A DNA stretch of 64,000 nucleotides. It comes from Halomonas sp. LBP4 (GTDB taxonomy: Bacteria > Pseudomonadota > Gammaproteobacteria > Pseudomonadales > Halomonadaceae). The DNA lies in assembly GCF_003202205.1 (NCBI RefSeq), contig NZ_PDOG01000002.1:509800-573799 (forward strand), written 5' to 3'. Under the pieces are notes generated by a model. The model had not been told where the DNA came from and did no database searches. It worked only from the letters and a program-made list of their open reading frames with translations. Shown here piece by piece: positions 7,174 through 21,921 of the stretch; within the stretch, counting starts at the first letter, position 1; every line of letters begins with the position of its first letter. A program made the position numbers and the translations under genes.

Positions 7174-7566
7174 TCAGCCGTGCCCCCGGTCGGGGTGGGG
7201 CACCGGTTTCTCGCCGATCTCCTCGTGGCGCAGCTCCGGGGGGCGGCCGCCGGTAATGTCGATGTGCCGGAGTTGCAGGTGCAGCCCGGTCTTGGCCAGC
7301 AGGTGGGCACTGACCGGGGCGGTGATGAACAGGAACAGGGTGATCAACATCTCCTGGATGTCGGGCTTGCCCTCGGTGACCCAGAAATAGAGCATCGAGG
7401 CGATCAGGATGCAGCCGATGCCCAGGGTAGTGGCCTTGGTGGGGCCGTGCAGGCGCATGTAGAAGTCGCGCAGGTGGGCCATGCCCAGCGAACCGATGAA
7501 GGCGAAGGCTCCGCCGGCGACCAGAAAGAAGGCGATCACGCCCTCGAGAATCACGTAATGGGTCAT
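7174..7566 (-). CDS. phaG: Mrp-type antiporter subunit G (first system)
   Basis: 130-residue subunit of a multisubunit monovalent cation/H+ antiporter in the inner membrane. Three hydrophobic helices and the family core GSLGMAHLRDFYMRLHGPTKA near residues 28-48, then TAPVSAHLLAKTG. The C-terminal 35 residues are hydrophilic and His-rich. It is the last gene of the minus-strand operon phaAB-C-D-E-F-G, 22 bases after phaF. It ends 27 bases from hemH, convergent, with no obvious terminator between. Confidence 0.94.
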   Translation of the reverse strand: MTHYVILEGVIAFFLVAGGAFAFIGSLGMAHLRDFYMRLHGPTKATTLGIGCILIASMLYFWVTEGKPDIQEMLITLFLFITAPVSAHLLAKTGLHLQLRHIDITGGRPPELRHEEIGEKPVPHPDRGHG

Positions 7567-7588
7567 CTTTCCTTCCTCCCCGGCTCGA

Positions 7589-7858
7589 CTATTCGATGAT
7601 GTCGCCGCGCAGCAGGTACTTGCAGACCGCCACGGTGCTGATGAAGCCGAGCATGGCGATCAGCAGCGCCGACTCGAAGTAGGTCTTGGTGTTGAGCCAC
7701 AGCCCCATCAGCACGATCAGCGCGATGGAGTTGATGTACATGGTGTCCAGCGCCAGCAGGCGGTCGGGCATGTCCGGTCCCACGGTGAGGCGATAGACAT
7801 TCAGCAGCAGGGCCAATACCACCAGGGCCAGGCTGATCTTCAGCGCGATGTCTAGCAT
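7589..7858 (-). CDS. phaF: Mrp-type antiporter subunit F (first system)
   Basis: 89-residue subunit with three transmembrane helices. Start MLDIALKISLALVVLALLLN; the family motif RLTVGPDMPDRLLALDTM lies near residues 23-40. It overlaps the 3' end of phaE by seven bases, indicating translational coupling. A longer in-frame extension upstream is only phaE in another frame. Subunit F is required for assembly of the Mrp complex and has no known catalytic role alone. Confidence 0.94.
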   Translation of the reverse strand: MLDIALKISLALVVLALLLNVYRLTVGPDMPDRLLALDTMYINSIALIVLMGLWLNTKTYFESALLIAMLGFISTVAVCKYLLRGDIIE

Positions 7859-8349
7859 GCGTAGATCTCCTTGAGCGGCCGCTCGTAGCGTTCGCGGATG
7901 TGCGCGATGAGTGCCTCCTCGTCCTCCACGTTCAGGGCATGGATCAGCAGCGTCTTGCCGTCCATGCGCAGGTTGGCCGACACCGTGCCGGGGGTCAGGC
8001 TGATGGTGTTGGCCAGCAGGGTGACCGTGAAGCGGTCTTCCAGCATCAGCGGGTACTCCACGAAGTGGGGGCGCAGGCGTCGCCAGGGGTTGACGATCAG
8101 CCAGGCGACCTCGAGGTTGGCGATGAAGATGTCGCCCAGGACCCGCAGCACGAAGCGCAGCAGCAGCCAGGGCCTGGCGACATGGGGTTGAGCGTCCCAG
8201 AAGCGGGAGGTGGCCAGTGGGATGGTGATCGCGAGCACCGTGCCCAGCAGGATATGGCCGAAGGCCAGGCTGCGCACCAGCAGCAGCCAGACGACCAGCA
8301 GCAGGATCGACAGCAGGGGGGTCGGGAGCCAGCGACGAGAGCGGATCAT
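7852..8349 (-). CDS. phaE: Mrp-type antiporter subunit E (first system)
   Basis: 165 residues, two N-terminal transmembrane helices (about 10-45) followed by a cytoplasmic domain with the family motif LLANTISLTPGTVSANL near residues 110-126 and the ending DEEALIAHIRERYERPLKEI. Overlaps phaD upstream by four bases (ATGA) and phaF downstream by seven. Part of the phaAB-G operon for Na+(K+)/H+ exchange. Confidence 0.95.
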   Translation of the reverse strand: MIRSRRWLPTPLLSILLLVVWLLLVRSLAFGHILLGTVLAITIPLATSRFWDAQPHVARPWLLLRFVLRVLGDIFIANLEVAWLIVNPWRRLRPHFVEYPLMLEDRFTVTLLANTISLTPGTVSANLRMDGKTLLIHALNVEDEEALIAHIRERYERPLKEIYAC

Positions 8350-9854
8350 GGGGCGTCTCCGGCAGTGGACAGAAGGGAGTCGATGAGGATCGCCGGGCGA
8401 GCCAGCTGGTCGGCGGTGGCGCGGGTATAGTCGCTGACCGGGCCGGCCAGGACCACCAGCAGCGGCGAGGCGCCCAGCAGCCAGGCGACCCCGAACCAGC
8501 GGCGCCGCGACAGCGGCTCACCGCCGGGCTCTCCCCGGCTGCGCCAGAACAGGGTGGAGCCGGCCCGTGACAGGGCGATCAGCGTGAACAGGCCGGTGGC
8601 CAGCAGGATCGGCCACAGCCAGAGGCGCTGACCGGCGTCGGCGGCCTGGAGCACGAGTGCCTTGCCGATGGCCCCGGAGAGCGGCGGCAGGCCGGCCACG
8701 GCCACCGCGCCCAGGAAGAACAGGCCGGCCAGCCAGCCGCCCTGCCGCAGCGGGCGGCCCCTGACCAGGCGCGTGCCGGCCTTGCCGCGCTGCAGGCCGA
8801 TCAGCTCGGCGAGCAGGAAGAGCCCGCCGGTGACCAGGGTGGTGTGCACCAGGTAGTAGAGCAGGGCGGCGGTGGCTTCGGGAGAGCGCATGCCGATGCC
8901 AGCCAGCAGGGTGCCCACCGAGACCAGCACCAGGTAGGCGACGAGCAGGCGAAGGTCGCGAGCGGCCAGCACCCCTACGCCGGCCGCCGCCAGGGTGGCC
9001 AGCGACAGCCACCAGACCCAGGGCTGCTCGAGGGCGGCGAGCGGGCCGGCCTGTTCGCCGAAGATCAGCGAATAGACCCGCAGGATGGCGTAGATGCCCA
9101 CCTTGGTCATGATGGCGAAGAGGGCCGCCACCGGGGCCGGGGCCGCGGCGTAGGCCCGCGGCAGCCAGAAGTAGAGCGGCAGGATCGCCGCCTTGAGGCC
9201 GAACACCACCAGCAGCATCAGGGCGCCGGCACTGACCAGGCCGGCCCGCTCGGCCGGCAGCTCGGCGAGTCGCACCGCCATGTCGGCCATGTTGAGGGTG
9301 CCGGTGGCGCCGTAGAGCACGCCCACGGCGATCAGGAACAGCGACGAGCCGGCCAGGTTGAGCACCACATAGTGCACGCCGGCCTGGATGCGTGCCTTGC
9401 CGCCGCCGTGCAGCAGCAGGGCATAGGAGGCCAGCAGCAGGACCTCGAAGAACACGAAGAGGTTGAACAGGTCACCGGTGAGGAAGGCCCCGTTGATCCC
9501 CATCAGCTGCCACTGGAAGAGCCCATGGAAGTTGCTGCCCTGCTCGTCATCGCCGGCGCAGGCGAAGACCACGGCGCCCAGTGCCAGCACCGCGGTGAGC
9601 AGCACCATCAGCGCCGATAGCCGGTCGAGTACCAGCACGATGCCGAAGGGCGGTTGCCAGTCGCCGAGCGCGTAGTAGGTGACCTCGCCACCGGCGGCGC
9701 GGGCCACCAGGCCGATGCCCACCACCACCAGCAGCAGCGTGGCGAACACGCCGACCAGGCGCTTGAGGCGCGTCTCCCCCTGGCGGCTGTACAGCAGCAG
9801 GATGCCCGCCACCAGCGGCAGCACGATGGGCAGGGCGATCAGGTGCTGCATCAT
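8346..9854 (-). CDS. phaD: Mrp-type antiporter subunit D (first system)
   Basis: 502-residue, about 14-helix membrane subunit of the proton-translocating NADH dehydrogenase ND2/4/5 family (Proton_antipo_M). It shows HGLFQWQLMGINGAFLTGDLFNLFVFFEVLL-type residues around 90-120 and the conserved Lys-containing PLYFWLPRAYAAAPAPVAA and TKVGIYAILRVY. Together with subunit A it is thought to form the ion path. ATGA overlaps join it to phaC and phaE. A paralogue (mnhD) lies at 16401-17936. Confidence 0.96.
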   Translation of the reverse strand: MMQHLIALPIVLPLVAGILLLYSRQGETRLKRLVGVFATLLLVVVGIGLVARAAGGEVTYYALGDWQPPFGIVLVLDRLSALMVLLTAVLALGAVVFACAGDDEQGSNFHGLFQWQLMGINGAFLTGDLFNLFVFFEVLLLASYALLLHGGGKARIQAGVHYVVLNLAGSSLFLIAVGVLYGATGTLNMADMAVRLAELPAERAGLVSAGALMLLVVFGLKAAILPLYFWLPRAYAAAPAPVAALFAIMTKVGIYAILRVYSLIFGEQAGPLAALEQPWVWWLSLATLAAAGVGVLAARDLRLLVAYLVLVSVGTLLAGIGMRSPEATAALLYYLVHTTLVTGGLFLLAELIGLQRGKAGTRLVRGRPLRQGGWLAGLFFLGAVAVAGLPPLSGAIGKALVLQAADAGQRLWLWPILLATGLFTLIALSRAGSTLFWRSRGEPGGEPLSRRRWFGVAWLLGASPLLVVLAGPVSDYTRATADQLARPAILIDSLLSTAGDAP

Positions 9855-10194
9855 GGGCGTTCCTCCCCGACTTCCCGCTTGCGCCCATCGACGTGGTCAT
9901 TGCCCGCCTCGCTGCGCGCGCGCATCGCCAGGATCACCACGAAGGCGGTCATGGCGAAGCCGATGACGATGGCGGTGAGCACCAGGGCCTGGGGCAGGGG
10001 GTCGGCATAGTCGGCCACGCCGTCGACGATGGCCGCGCCGTTGGTGGTCAGCCCGCCCATGGAGAACAGGAAGAGGTTCACCGCATAGGAGAGCAGGGTC
10101 AGGCCGACGACCACCGGGAAGGTGCGTCCGCGCAGGGTCAGGTAGAGGCCGCAGGCGGTCAGCACGCCGGTGGTGATGGCGTAGAGGCTTTCCA

Positions 10195-10195
<1 letters not shown>
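9851..10195 (-). CDS. phaC: Mrp-type antiporter subunit C (first system)
   Basis: 114-residue NuoK-like subunit with three transmembrane helices. Start MESLYAITTGVLTACGLYL; conserved [20 protein letters not shown] near residues 67-86. ATG shares one base with the phaAB stop (TGATG) and its stop overlaps phaD (ATGA). The name here means antiporter subunit C and not polyhydroxyalkanoate synthase. The C-terminal 20 residues are charged. Confidence 0.95.
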
Positions 10196-13086
<2,891 letters not shown>

Positions 13087-13194
13087 CGATCGGTCATCCT
13101 GGCGGCTCCGTTAAGCAAAGGGCGTTATCTGAAAGGCCCACCAATGGCATTCGACTGCACACTTTACCGCAAAGGAGCGCTTCTCGCGCCCTCC

Positions 13195-13222
13195 TTGCCT
13201 TTCAACACCTTGTGTCTATAGA
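13195..13222 (+). promoter_or_regulatory. Promoter of the second Mrp operon
   Basis: TTGCCT (13195-13200), a 16-base spacer and TATAGA (13217-13222), in the 207-base gap between the two divergent Mrp operons. I found no equally good promoter for the minus-strand operon in this gap. Confidence 0.55.
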
Positions 13223-13293
13223 GTTGATGCTTCGAACCCGCGGTGGTCACGGTGACAGGCCCCGGCCGCCCGGAACGACGGGGAGGACGCCTT

Positions 13294-15616
<2,323 letters not shown>

Positions 15617-15624
<8 letters not shown>

Positions 15625-16069
15625 ATCCGGCACCCTGATCCTCAATGTGGCGGCGCGCCTGCTGTTGCCGCTGCAACTGCTGTTCTCGCTGTTCCTGCTG
15701 CTGCGTGGCCACGACGAGCCGGGGGGGGGCTTCATCGCCGGCCTGGTGGCGGCAGGCGGCTTCGCGCTCTATCTCTTCGCCTACGGCCGACGCGCCATGC
15801 ACGCCATGCTCAAGGTGTCGCCCCGCGACCTGGTCGGCATGGGGCTCCTGCTCGGCGTGGTCTCGACGCTACCGGCCTGGTGGCACGGCGACCCCTTCTT
15901 CACCGCCCAGTGGTGGACGATCCCGGTCATCGATTTCAAGGCATCGACACCGCTGATCTTCGACATCGGCGTCTATCTGGTGGTCCTGGGGTCGGTGCTG
16001 ACGGCGATCACGGCGCTGGTCAAGACCGACCACGAGGACGACGCCAGGGAGGTCCCATGGAGCCGTTGA
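15617..16069 (+). CDS. mnhB: Mrp-type antiporter subunit B (second system)
   Basis: 150 residues with four transmembrane helices. Start [20 protein letters not shown] at ATG 15617, inside the end of mnhA, with GGAGAGAGAC upstream. The family core [20 protein letters not shown] lies near residues 29-48. The C-terminus [15 protein letters not shown] is charged. Overlaps mnhC by 13 bases, so the whole operon is tightly coupled. Confidence 0.95.
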
Positions 16070-16404
16070 TGGCCGTTGCGATCGGCATCCTGTTCGCCGC
16101 CGCCATCTACATGATGCTGCGGCGGTCCATCGTCAAGCTGGTGATCGGGCTGATGCTGCTCTCCAACGCCGCCAACCTGCTGATCTTCTCCACCGCGGGC
16201 ATGGTCCGCGGGGCGCCGCCGCTGGTTGCCCAGGGGCTGACGGCACCGGAGGGGGTGGTGGCCGATCCCTTGCCCCAGGCCCTGGTGCTCACCGCCATCG
16301 TGATCGCCTTCGGCGTGCTGTCGTTCGCCGTGGTGCTGGTGCGTCGCGCCTGGGAGATCGTGCGGGCCGATGACCTGGACAGGATGAAGGATACCGACAC
16401 GTGA
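16057..16404 (+). CDS. mnhC: Mrp-type antiporter subunit C (second system)
   Basis: 115-residue NuoK-like subunit, three transmembrane helices. Start [20 protein letters not shown] at 16057 with AGGGAGG upstream. Conserved [16 protein letters not shown] near 28-43 and [20 protein letters not shown] near 72-91. Overlaps mnhB and mnhD (ATGA-type junction). Confidence 0.95.
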   Translation: MEPLMAVAIGILFAAAIYMMLRRSIVKLVIGLMLLSNAANLLIFSTAGMVRGAPPLVAQGLTAPEGVVADPLPQALVLTAIVIAFGVLSFAVVLVRRAWEIVRADDLDRMKDTDT

Positions 16405-17936
16405 ATCCGCAGATCGCGCTGCCCATCCTGATTCCGCTACTGGCGGGTGCCGTGTCGCTGGTGTTCTGGCGTTCCCGGGGCATGCAGCGATTCGTGGCCG
16501 TGGCCGGGACCGGGGGGCTTCTGGCCACCAGCCTGTGGCTGCTGGCCACGGTCAGTCGCGACGGCATCCTGGTGATGCAGATGGGCGACTGGCCCGCCCC
16601 CTTCGGCATCAGCCTGGTGGCCGACCTGCTGGGCACCATCATGGTGGTGCTGACCGGCATCATCGGCTTCGCGGTGGCGCTCTATTCGCTGGCCACCACC
16701 GGCCGCGGCCACGAGGCCTACGGCTACTTCCCGCTGATGCACCTGCTGCTGGCCGGGGTCGCCGGGGCCTTCCTCACCGGTGATATCTTCAACCTCTATG
16801 TCTGGTTCGAGGTGATGCTGGTGGCCTCCTTCGCGCTGCTGATACTGGGCAGCGAGAAGGCGCAGATGGAGGGGGCGATCAAGTACGTCACCCTCAACCT
16901 GCTGTCGTCGGTGATCTTCCTGGTCGCCGTGGGCCTGCTGTACGGCATGGTCGGCACCCTCAACATGGCCGACATCGCCCGTCGCCTGGCCAGCCTGGAA
17001 GGCAACGGCATGGTCGACGTGCTGGCGATGATGTTCATGGTCGCCTTCGGCATCAAGGCGGCGGCCTTCCCGCTGTTCTTCTGGTTGCCGGCCTCCTACC
17101 ACACGCCGCCGGTGGCGGTCTCGGCACTGTTTGCCGGGCTGCTCACCAAGGTGGGGGTCTATGCGCTGTACCGGGTGTTCACCCTGATCTTCCATCACAG
17201 CCCCGGCTATACCCACGAGATACTGCTGTGGGGCGCGGGACTGACCATGCTCTCCGGGGTGCTGGGTGCGGCGGCCCAGTTCGAGTTCCGGCGCATCCTG
17301 TCGTTCCACATCGTCAGCCAGATCGGCTACATGATCCTGGGCCTGGCGCTGTTCACGCCCCTGGCGATCATCGGTGGGGTCTTCTACATCATGCACCACA
17401 TCATCGTGAAGACGAACCTGTTCCTGGTCAGCGGCATCGTCCACCGGCTGCGGGGCAGCTACGAGCTCAAGAAGCTCGGCGGCTTCTACCGCACGCATCC
17501 CTGGCTGGCGGTCCTGTTCCTGATCCCGGCACTGTCGCTGGCCGGCATGCCGCCGCTCTCCGGGTTCTTCGCCAAGTTCATCGTGATCCGTGCCGGCATC
17601 GAGGCCGAGGCCTACGGGGTCACCTTCATCGCCCTGCTGGTGGGGCTGCTCACCCTCTATTCGATGATCAAGATCTGGGCCGAGGTGTTCTGGAAGGCCA
17701 CGCCGCCGGAGGGGGATGTCGACCCCTATCCGGAGGTCAACCAGCGAGAGCTCTGGCTGATGACGGCCCCGGCGATCGGCCTGGCCCTGTGCACCCTGTT
17801 CATCGGCCTCAACGCCGGGCCCATTCATGCCCTGGCCGAGGCCTCGGCCGCCGAGCTGCTCGATCCGGAGCGCTATATCGAGGCGGTACTTGGATCAGGT
17901 GGAGAGCGGGGCATGGGCGGGGGGGGAGCGCCATGA
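16401..17936 (+). CDS. mnhD: Mrp-type antiporter subunit D (second system)
   Basis: 511-residue ND2/ND4-type membrane subunit with about 14 helices. Conserved [19 protein letters not shown] near 118-136, [18 protein letters not shown] near 225-242 and [17 protein letters not shown]. Its start overlaps mnhC by four bases (GTGA) so the start codon is GTG 16401, read as fMet. It ends in an ATGA overlap with mnhE. Only moderately like phaD of the other operon, so the two systems are old paralogues and not a recent duplication. Confidence 0.95.
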   Translation: MNPQIALPILIPLLAGAVSLVFWRSRGMQRFVAVAGTGGLLATSLWLLATVSRDGILVMQMGDWPAPFGISLVADLLGTIMVVLTGIIGFAVALYSLATTGRGHEAYGYFPLMHLLLAGVAGAFLTGDIFNLYVWFEVMLVASFALLILGSEKAQMEGAIKYVTLNLLSSVIFLVAVGLLYGMVGTLNMADIARRLASLEGNGMVDVLAMMFMVAFGIKAAAFPLFFWLPASYHTPPVAVSALFAGLLTKVGVYALYRVFTLIFHHSPGYTHEILLWGAGLTMLSGVLGAAAQFEFRRILSFHIVSQIGYMILGLALFTPLAIIGGVFYIMHHIIVKTNLFLVSGIVHRLRGSYELKKLGGFYRTHPWLAVLFLIPALSLAGMPPLSGFFAKFIVIRAGIEAEAYGVTFIALLVGLLTLYSMIKIWAEVFWKATPPEGDVDPYPEVNQRELWLMTAPAIGLALCTLFIGLNAGPIHALAEASAAELLDPERYIEAVLGSGGERGMGGGGAP

Positions 17937-18406
17937 TCGGGGCCGCCTGGAACCTGCTGCTGGGGTTGGCCTGGATCGTGCTCACCGGCGACTTCAGCGG
18001 CCGCAACCTGCTGGCCGGTCTGCTGTTCGGCTACCTGGTGCTGGCACTGATCCAGCCCCAGGTGCCGGCGCTGGCCGGCTATGCACAGCGCCTGCCAAGG
18101 CTGATCCGTTTCGTCGGCTTCTTCTTCAAGGAACTGCTGCTGGCCAACCTCAAGGTGGCCTTCGACATCGTCACGCCGCCCTGGTACATGAAGCCGGGGG
18201 TGATCGCCATGCCGCTGAAGGCGAGTACCGAGTTCGAGATCGCCTTCGTCGCCAACCTGATCTCGCTGACGCCGGGCACCCTGAGCCTGGACGTCTCCGA
18301 CGACCGCCGCGTGCTCTACATCCATGCCATGTTCCTCGATGACGAGGCGGCGCTGCGGCGCGGCCTGGCGGAGCTCGAGCGTCGTGCACTGGAACTGTTC
18401 CATTGA
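17933..18406 (+). CDS. mnhE: Mrp-type antiporter subunit E (second system)
   Basis: 157 residues with two N-terminal hydrophobic helices, the family segment [17 protein letters not shown] near residues 63-79 and the signature [20 protein letters not shown] near 104-123. Start ATG 17933 overlaps the mnhD stop. A longer upstream frame is the mnhD shadow. Ends in a soluble helix ([18 protein letters not shown]). Confidence 0.95.
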   Translation: MIGAAWNLLLGLAWIVLTGDFSGRNLLAGLLFGYLVLALIQPQVPALAGYAQRLPRLIRFVGFFFKELLLANLKVAFDIVTPPWYMKPGVIAMPLKASTEFEIAFVANLISLTPGTLSLDVSDDRRVLYIHAMFLDDEAALRRGLAELERRALELFH

Positions 18407-18419
18407 GAGGGGACCCCTC

Positions 18420-18689
18420 ATGTCGATCGTGATCCTGTTGAGCCTGGTGGTGATGGCGCTGGCGCTCTGCCTGGCCTTCGTGCGCCTGTTCCGCGGCCCC
18501 AGCCTGCCGGACCGGGTGGTGGCCCTGGAACTCTTCTCCTCGATGATCGTGGGCATCATCGGGGTGGTGGCCATCGCCACCGACGTGCCGAGCCTGCTCG
18601 ATGTGGCCATCGTCATGGCACTGATGGCCTTCATGGCCACCATTGGCTTCGCGCGCTTCCTGGAGCGGGGAGGGCCGCGGGATGATTGA
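18420..18689 (+). CDS. mnhF: Mrp-type antiporter subunit F (second system)
   Basis: 89 residues, three transmembrane helices, start MSIVILLSLVVMALALCLAF after GAGAGGGGA, 13 bases beyond mnhE. Family motif RLFRGPSLPDRVVALELF near residues 22-39. Overlaps mnhG by eight bases. Confidence 0.94.
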   Translation: MSIVILLSLVVMALALCLAFVRLFRGPSLPDRVVALELFSSMIVGIIGVVAIATDVPSLLDVAIVMALMAFMATIGFARFLERGGPRDD

Positions 18690-19086
18690 GCTCGTCAAGG
18701 AAGCGCTGATCCTGGTAGGGGCCATCTTCATGTTCCTGGCCGCGCTCGGGGTGGTGCGCCTGCCCGACCTGCTGACGCGCATGCACGCCACCACCAAGGC
18801 GGCGACCCTGGGGGCCACCCTGATCATGCTGGCGGTGGCACTGCACTTCTCCCAGGTGGCGGTGGTCGCCAGGGCCCTGGGGGTCATCCTCTTCATCATG
18901 ATGACCGCGCCGGTGGCGGCCCACGTGATCGGCCGGGCCGGCTACTTCGTCGGCGCGAAGCTGTGGAGCGGCACGGTGAAGGACGAGCTGCGACCCAATT
19001 ACGACCCGCTGACCCACGAGCTGAAAAGCGGGCTCGAGACCGAAGCCAATGCCAGGCATCAGCCCAGGGAGAACGACCGGCCCTGA
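18682..19086 (+). CDS. mnhG: Mrp-type antiporter subunit G (second system)
   Basis: 134 residues. Start MIELVKEALILVGAIFMFLA at 18682, within the end of mnhF. Core GVVRLPDLLTRMHATTKAAT near residues 26-45 and MMTAPVAAHVIGRAGYFVGA near 75-94. A hydrophilic tail of about 35 residues follows, longer than in many G subunits. Last gene of the plus-strand operon; I see no clear terminator in the 129 bases before the next gene. Confidence 0.94.
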   Translation: MIELVKEALILVGAIFMFLAALGVVRLPDLLTRMHATTKAATLGATLIMLAVALHFSQVAVVARALGVILFIMMTAPVAAHVIGRAGYFVGAKLWSGTVKDELRPNYDPLTHELKSGLETEANARHQPRENDRP

Positions 19087-19215
19087 GCCCTCACGGCGAG
19101 CAGGGCACGAAGGCCATCCCCGGGACCCCATGAGGGGGCGCGACACCTCTGGTCTGGACGCGGTTTCTGCGCGATGATCGACGCCGGATGATGGTCAAGG
19201 AGTGCAGGAGTGACG

Positions 19216-20496
19216 ATGCGCAGGATGCTTTCCACTACCATGCTGCTGGCGCTGCTCGCCGGCTGCCAGAGCGGCCCGACCACCGAGGCCAGTGCCGCGG
19301 GCCGTAACGCCGAAGGTGCCGAGGCGGCGGCCGCGCCGTCCCCGGCTACCCCCGAGGACGTGGCCGACGTTGCGCCGCCGGCGGATTTTCACGGCTGGCT
19401 GACCGGCTTCCGGCGTGAGGCCCGTGCCGAGGGCATCACCGAGTCGACCCTGGCCCGTGCGCTGGATGGCGTACGCTATCGTCCGCGGGTCCTCGAGCTC
19501 GACCGCTCCCAGCCCGAGTTCGTGCGGCCGATCTGGCAGTATCTCGACAGCGCCGTCTCCGCCCAACGGGTGACCACGGGGCGGGATCGGCTCTCGGCGC
19601 ACCTTGGCACGGCCCGCCGCATGGAGCGGCACTACGGTGTCCCGGCCGAGGTGATCGTGGCGATCTGGGGCATCGAGAGCAACTACGGCGGCAATTTCGG
19701 TGACTTCTCGACCCTCGATGCCCTGGCCACGCTGGCCTTCGATGGCCGCCGTCGCGACTTCGCCCGCGGCGAGCTGCTGGCGGCCCTGCGCATCCTCGAC
19801 CAGGGCGACATCACCCCCGAGCGCATGGTCGGCTCCTGGGCCGGGGCCATGGGCCATACCCAGTTCATTCCCTCGAGCTTCGAGAGCTATGCGGTCGACG
19901 GGGACGGCGATGGACGTCGCGATATCTGGGGCAGCATCCCGGACGTGATGGCCTCCACCGCCAACTACCTGGCACGGGCCGGCTGGCAGCCGGGCCAGCC
20001 CTGGGGGGTGGAGGTGCGCCTGCCGGAGGGGTTTGATCATGCCCAGACCGAACTCGCCACCCGTCGCTCGAGCCGCGAATGGGCCGACCAGGGGGTGCGC
20101 ACGGTGAGCGGTGAGCCGCTGCCCGGGTTCGCGGCGGCCTCGGTGATCGCCCCGGCCGGGGCTCGCGGGCCCGCCTTCCTGGTGGGCCCCAACTATCGGG
20201 CCATCCTGCGCTACAACAACGCCACCAGCTATGCGCTGGCGGTGGGCACCCTGGCCGACGAGATCGCCGGGCGCGACGGCGTGGTGCAGGGCTGGCCCCG
20301 GGGCGAGCAGCCGCTGATGCGCAGCCAGGTGCGCAAGATGCAGGAGGCGCTGAATGCCCGCGGCTTCGAGGTGGGCACCCCGGACGGTGTCATGGGGCCC
20401 AACACGCGCCGCGGCCTGAGGGCCTTCCAGCAGTCGATCGATGCCACGCCGGACGGCTTCGCCACCGTTCGCCTGCTGGAGCGGCTGACGCGTTGA
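19216..20496 (+). CDS. Lytic murein transglycosylase lipoprotein (MltB type) with peptidoglycan-binding domain
   Basis: 426-residue periplasmic lipoprotein that cleaves peptidoglycan to 1,6-anhydro-muropeptides. Signal peptide with lipobox LLAG-C (Cys 17). The MltB/SLT-type domain has the catalytic Glu in AIWGIESNYGG (about residue 154), followed by GSWAGAMGHTQFIPSSFES and DIWGSIPDVMASTANYL. A PG_binding_1 repeat ends the protein (VRKMQEALNARGF to GLRAFQQSIDA, about 370-415). Start ATG 19216 has GCAGGAG five bases upstream; GTG 19210 overlaps that site. Its products feed the recycling pathway represented here by amgK and murU. Confidence 0.93.
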   Translation: MRRMLSTTMLLALLAGCQSGPTTEASAAGRNAEGAEAAAAPSPATPEDVADVAPPADFHGWLTGFRREARAEGITESTLARALDGVRYRPRVLELDRSQPEFVRPIWQYLDSAVSAQRVTTGRDRLSAHLGTARRMERHYGVPAEVIVAIWGIESNYGGNFGDFSTLDALATLAFDGRRRDFARGELLAALRILDQGDITPERMVGSWAGAMGHTQFIPSSFESYAVDGDGDGRRDIWGSIPDVMASTANYLARAGWQPGQPWGVEVRLPEGFDHAQTELATRRSSREWADQGVRTVSGEPLPGFAAASVIAPAGARGPAFLVGPNYRAILRYNNATSYALAVGTLADEIAGRDGVVQGWPRGEQPLMRSQVRKMQEALNARGFEVGTPDGVMGPNTRRGLRAFQQSIDATPDGFATVRLLERLTR

Positions 20497-20542
20497 AGGG
20501 AAACCCCGCGGCCGGGTGGAGCGGACAGCGCTGGCGAGGGGC

Positions 20543-21127
20543 TCAGTTGGTCATGTCGTCGAGGGCCTCGCTGATCGCGTCCCCGGCGCGCTCCGCGCCT
20601 TCCCGGGTGCGCTCCCAGGCGCGCCCGGCGCGGTCGCCGACGCGTTCCGCCCCCTCACGGGTACGCTGCCAGGCACTCTCGGCACCCTCCTGGGTGCGTT
20701 CCCAGGCCGCACGCGAACGCTCCCGGGCCTGCTGCTGCCAGTCGTGGTCGTAATGGGGCAGGGCCGCGAACTCCTCCTCGCTGGCCTCGACCACCACCCG
20801 GTGAGTGATGGCACCGTCCTCGTCGACCCGGGTATCCAGCCGGTAGAGGGCGTTGGTGATCACGATTTCCTGGCCGCCGAGCCCCAGGGTGTCCCCGCTC
20901 TCCACGACCAGGGCATGGACTGCCATGTCGTCACCGAGCAGGATATCATCGACCTCGCCGACCGGGGTGTCGGGGTCGGATGCCAGGTGCACATCGGCGT
21001 CGAGAATCATGCGGGCCGAGTAGAGCCCCTGGGGGTCCGACTGGGCCTGGGCACTGATGACCAGGCCAGTGGCGATCAGGCCCAGGGCGCCGGGCAGTAT
21101 CGTCCTTGTGATGCGTCCAGTGATCAT
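20543..21127 (-). CDS. Exported PRC-barrel protein with amphipathic C-terminal repeats
   Basis: 194 residues. Signal peptide GALGLIATGLVISAQA at the N-terminus, then a PRC-barrel-like domain (LYSARMILDADVHLASD to DTRVDEDGAITHRVVVEA, about 40-130). The C-terminal third is made of repeats W-E/Q-R-T-R/Q-EGAE spaced 11 or 18 residues apart, strongly amphipathic and helix-forming. ATG 21127 is chosen because AGGAGGAGAG precedes it; a start at 21154 would add nine residues. Periplasmic or surface protein of unknown role. The repeats are visible in the DNA at about 20570-20730. Confidence 0.85.
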   Translation of the reverse strand: MITGRITRTILPGALGLIATGLVISAQAQSDPQGLYSARMILDADVHLASDPDTPVGEVDDILLGDDMAVHALVVESGDTLGLGGQEIVITNALYRLDTRVDEDGAITHRVVVEASEEEFAALPHYDHDWQQQARERSRAAWERTQEGAESAWQRTREGAERVGDRAGRAWERTREGAERAGDAISEALDDMTN

Positions 21128-21322
21128 GGGCTCTCCTCCTGTTGATGGCTCCATGGGGCCAGCCGGTGCCTCGGCGGCGCGTCCGGCAAGCCGTGTTCAC
21201 AGCATTTGCGAGTCGCGCCGGGGCGTCAAGTAGGGAACCCCCGGCGCCCGGTGTGGTCCATCTGCACGTTTTTTTGCCCATTTTCGGTCCATCGCCTGTC
21301 CAGCATGAAGAGGAGTTCGCCA

Positions 21323-21913
21323 ATGAGAGCCGCCCTGTCATCCCCGCCCGCGATTCGCCGGTCGCGGACCATGCTCGGCCTGTGGGCCGGTCTGCTGCTG
21401 GCCATCGGGATGTCCCAGGCCCCTGCCGACGAGAACCCCGCCGACGAGAAGGTATTCGGCTGGGTGGAGAAGGCCACCCTGGAGCCCTGGGGAGTGGAGG
21501 TGAAGGCCAAGCTCGACAGCGGCGCCCTGACCTCTTCGCTCGATGCCCGCGAGGTCGAGCGCTTCGAGCGCGAGGGCGAGGAGTGGGTGCGCTTCCGGCT
21601 GGAGCTGGAGGACGAGGTGACCGGTGAACTTTTCACCCATGAGATGGAGCTGCCGGTCTATCGCAGCATCCGCCTGCGCGGCGCCGGCGGCACCGACCGG
21701 CGTCCGGTGGTGCTGATGAAGGTGTGCATGGGCGACACCGTCTACGAGGAGCAGTTCAGCCTGCGCGATCGCGAGGAGATGCACTATCCGCTGCTGCTGG
21801 GCCGGCGCACCATCGGCCACCTGGGGTTTCTGGACGTCCGCGAGACCTTCCTGAGCGACCCGCAGTGTGACGAGGACTCACGGCTGGTCGCCCATGAGCC
21901 GGACCAGGACTGA
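21323..21913 (+). CDS. Retropepsin-like aspartic protease family protein (RimK-associated Zn_protease / RloA type)
   Basis: 196 residues. A signal peptide or N-terminal anchor (LGLWAGLLLAIGMSQAPA) is followed by the family domain: VFGWVEKATLEPWGVEV, the aspartic-protease-like KLDSGALTSSLDA with DSG at 65-67, and PLLLGRRTIGHLGFLDV near the end. Older annotation calls this family ATP-dependent zinc protease, but the motif is that of a retropepsin-type fold. Start 21323 has AGGAG eight bases upstream; ATG 21305 is an alternative. Convergent with rsmE, eight bases apart. Confidence 0.85.
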   Translation: MRAALSSPPAIRRSRTMLGLWAGLLLAIGMSQAPADENPADEKVFGWVEKATLEPWGVEVKAKLDSGALTSSLDAREVERFEREGEEWVRFRLELEDEVTGELFTHEMELPVYRSIRLRGAGGTDRRPVVLMKVCMGDTVYEEQFSLRDREEMHYPLLLGRRTIGHLGFLDVRETFLSDPQCDEDSRLVAHEPDQD

Positions 21914-21921
21914 CCCCCTGC

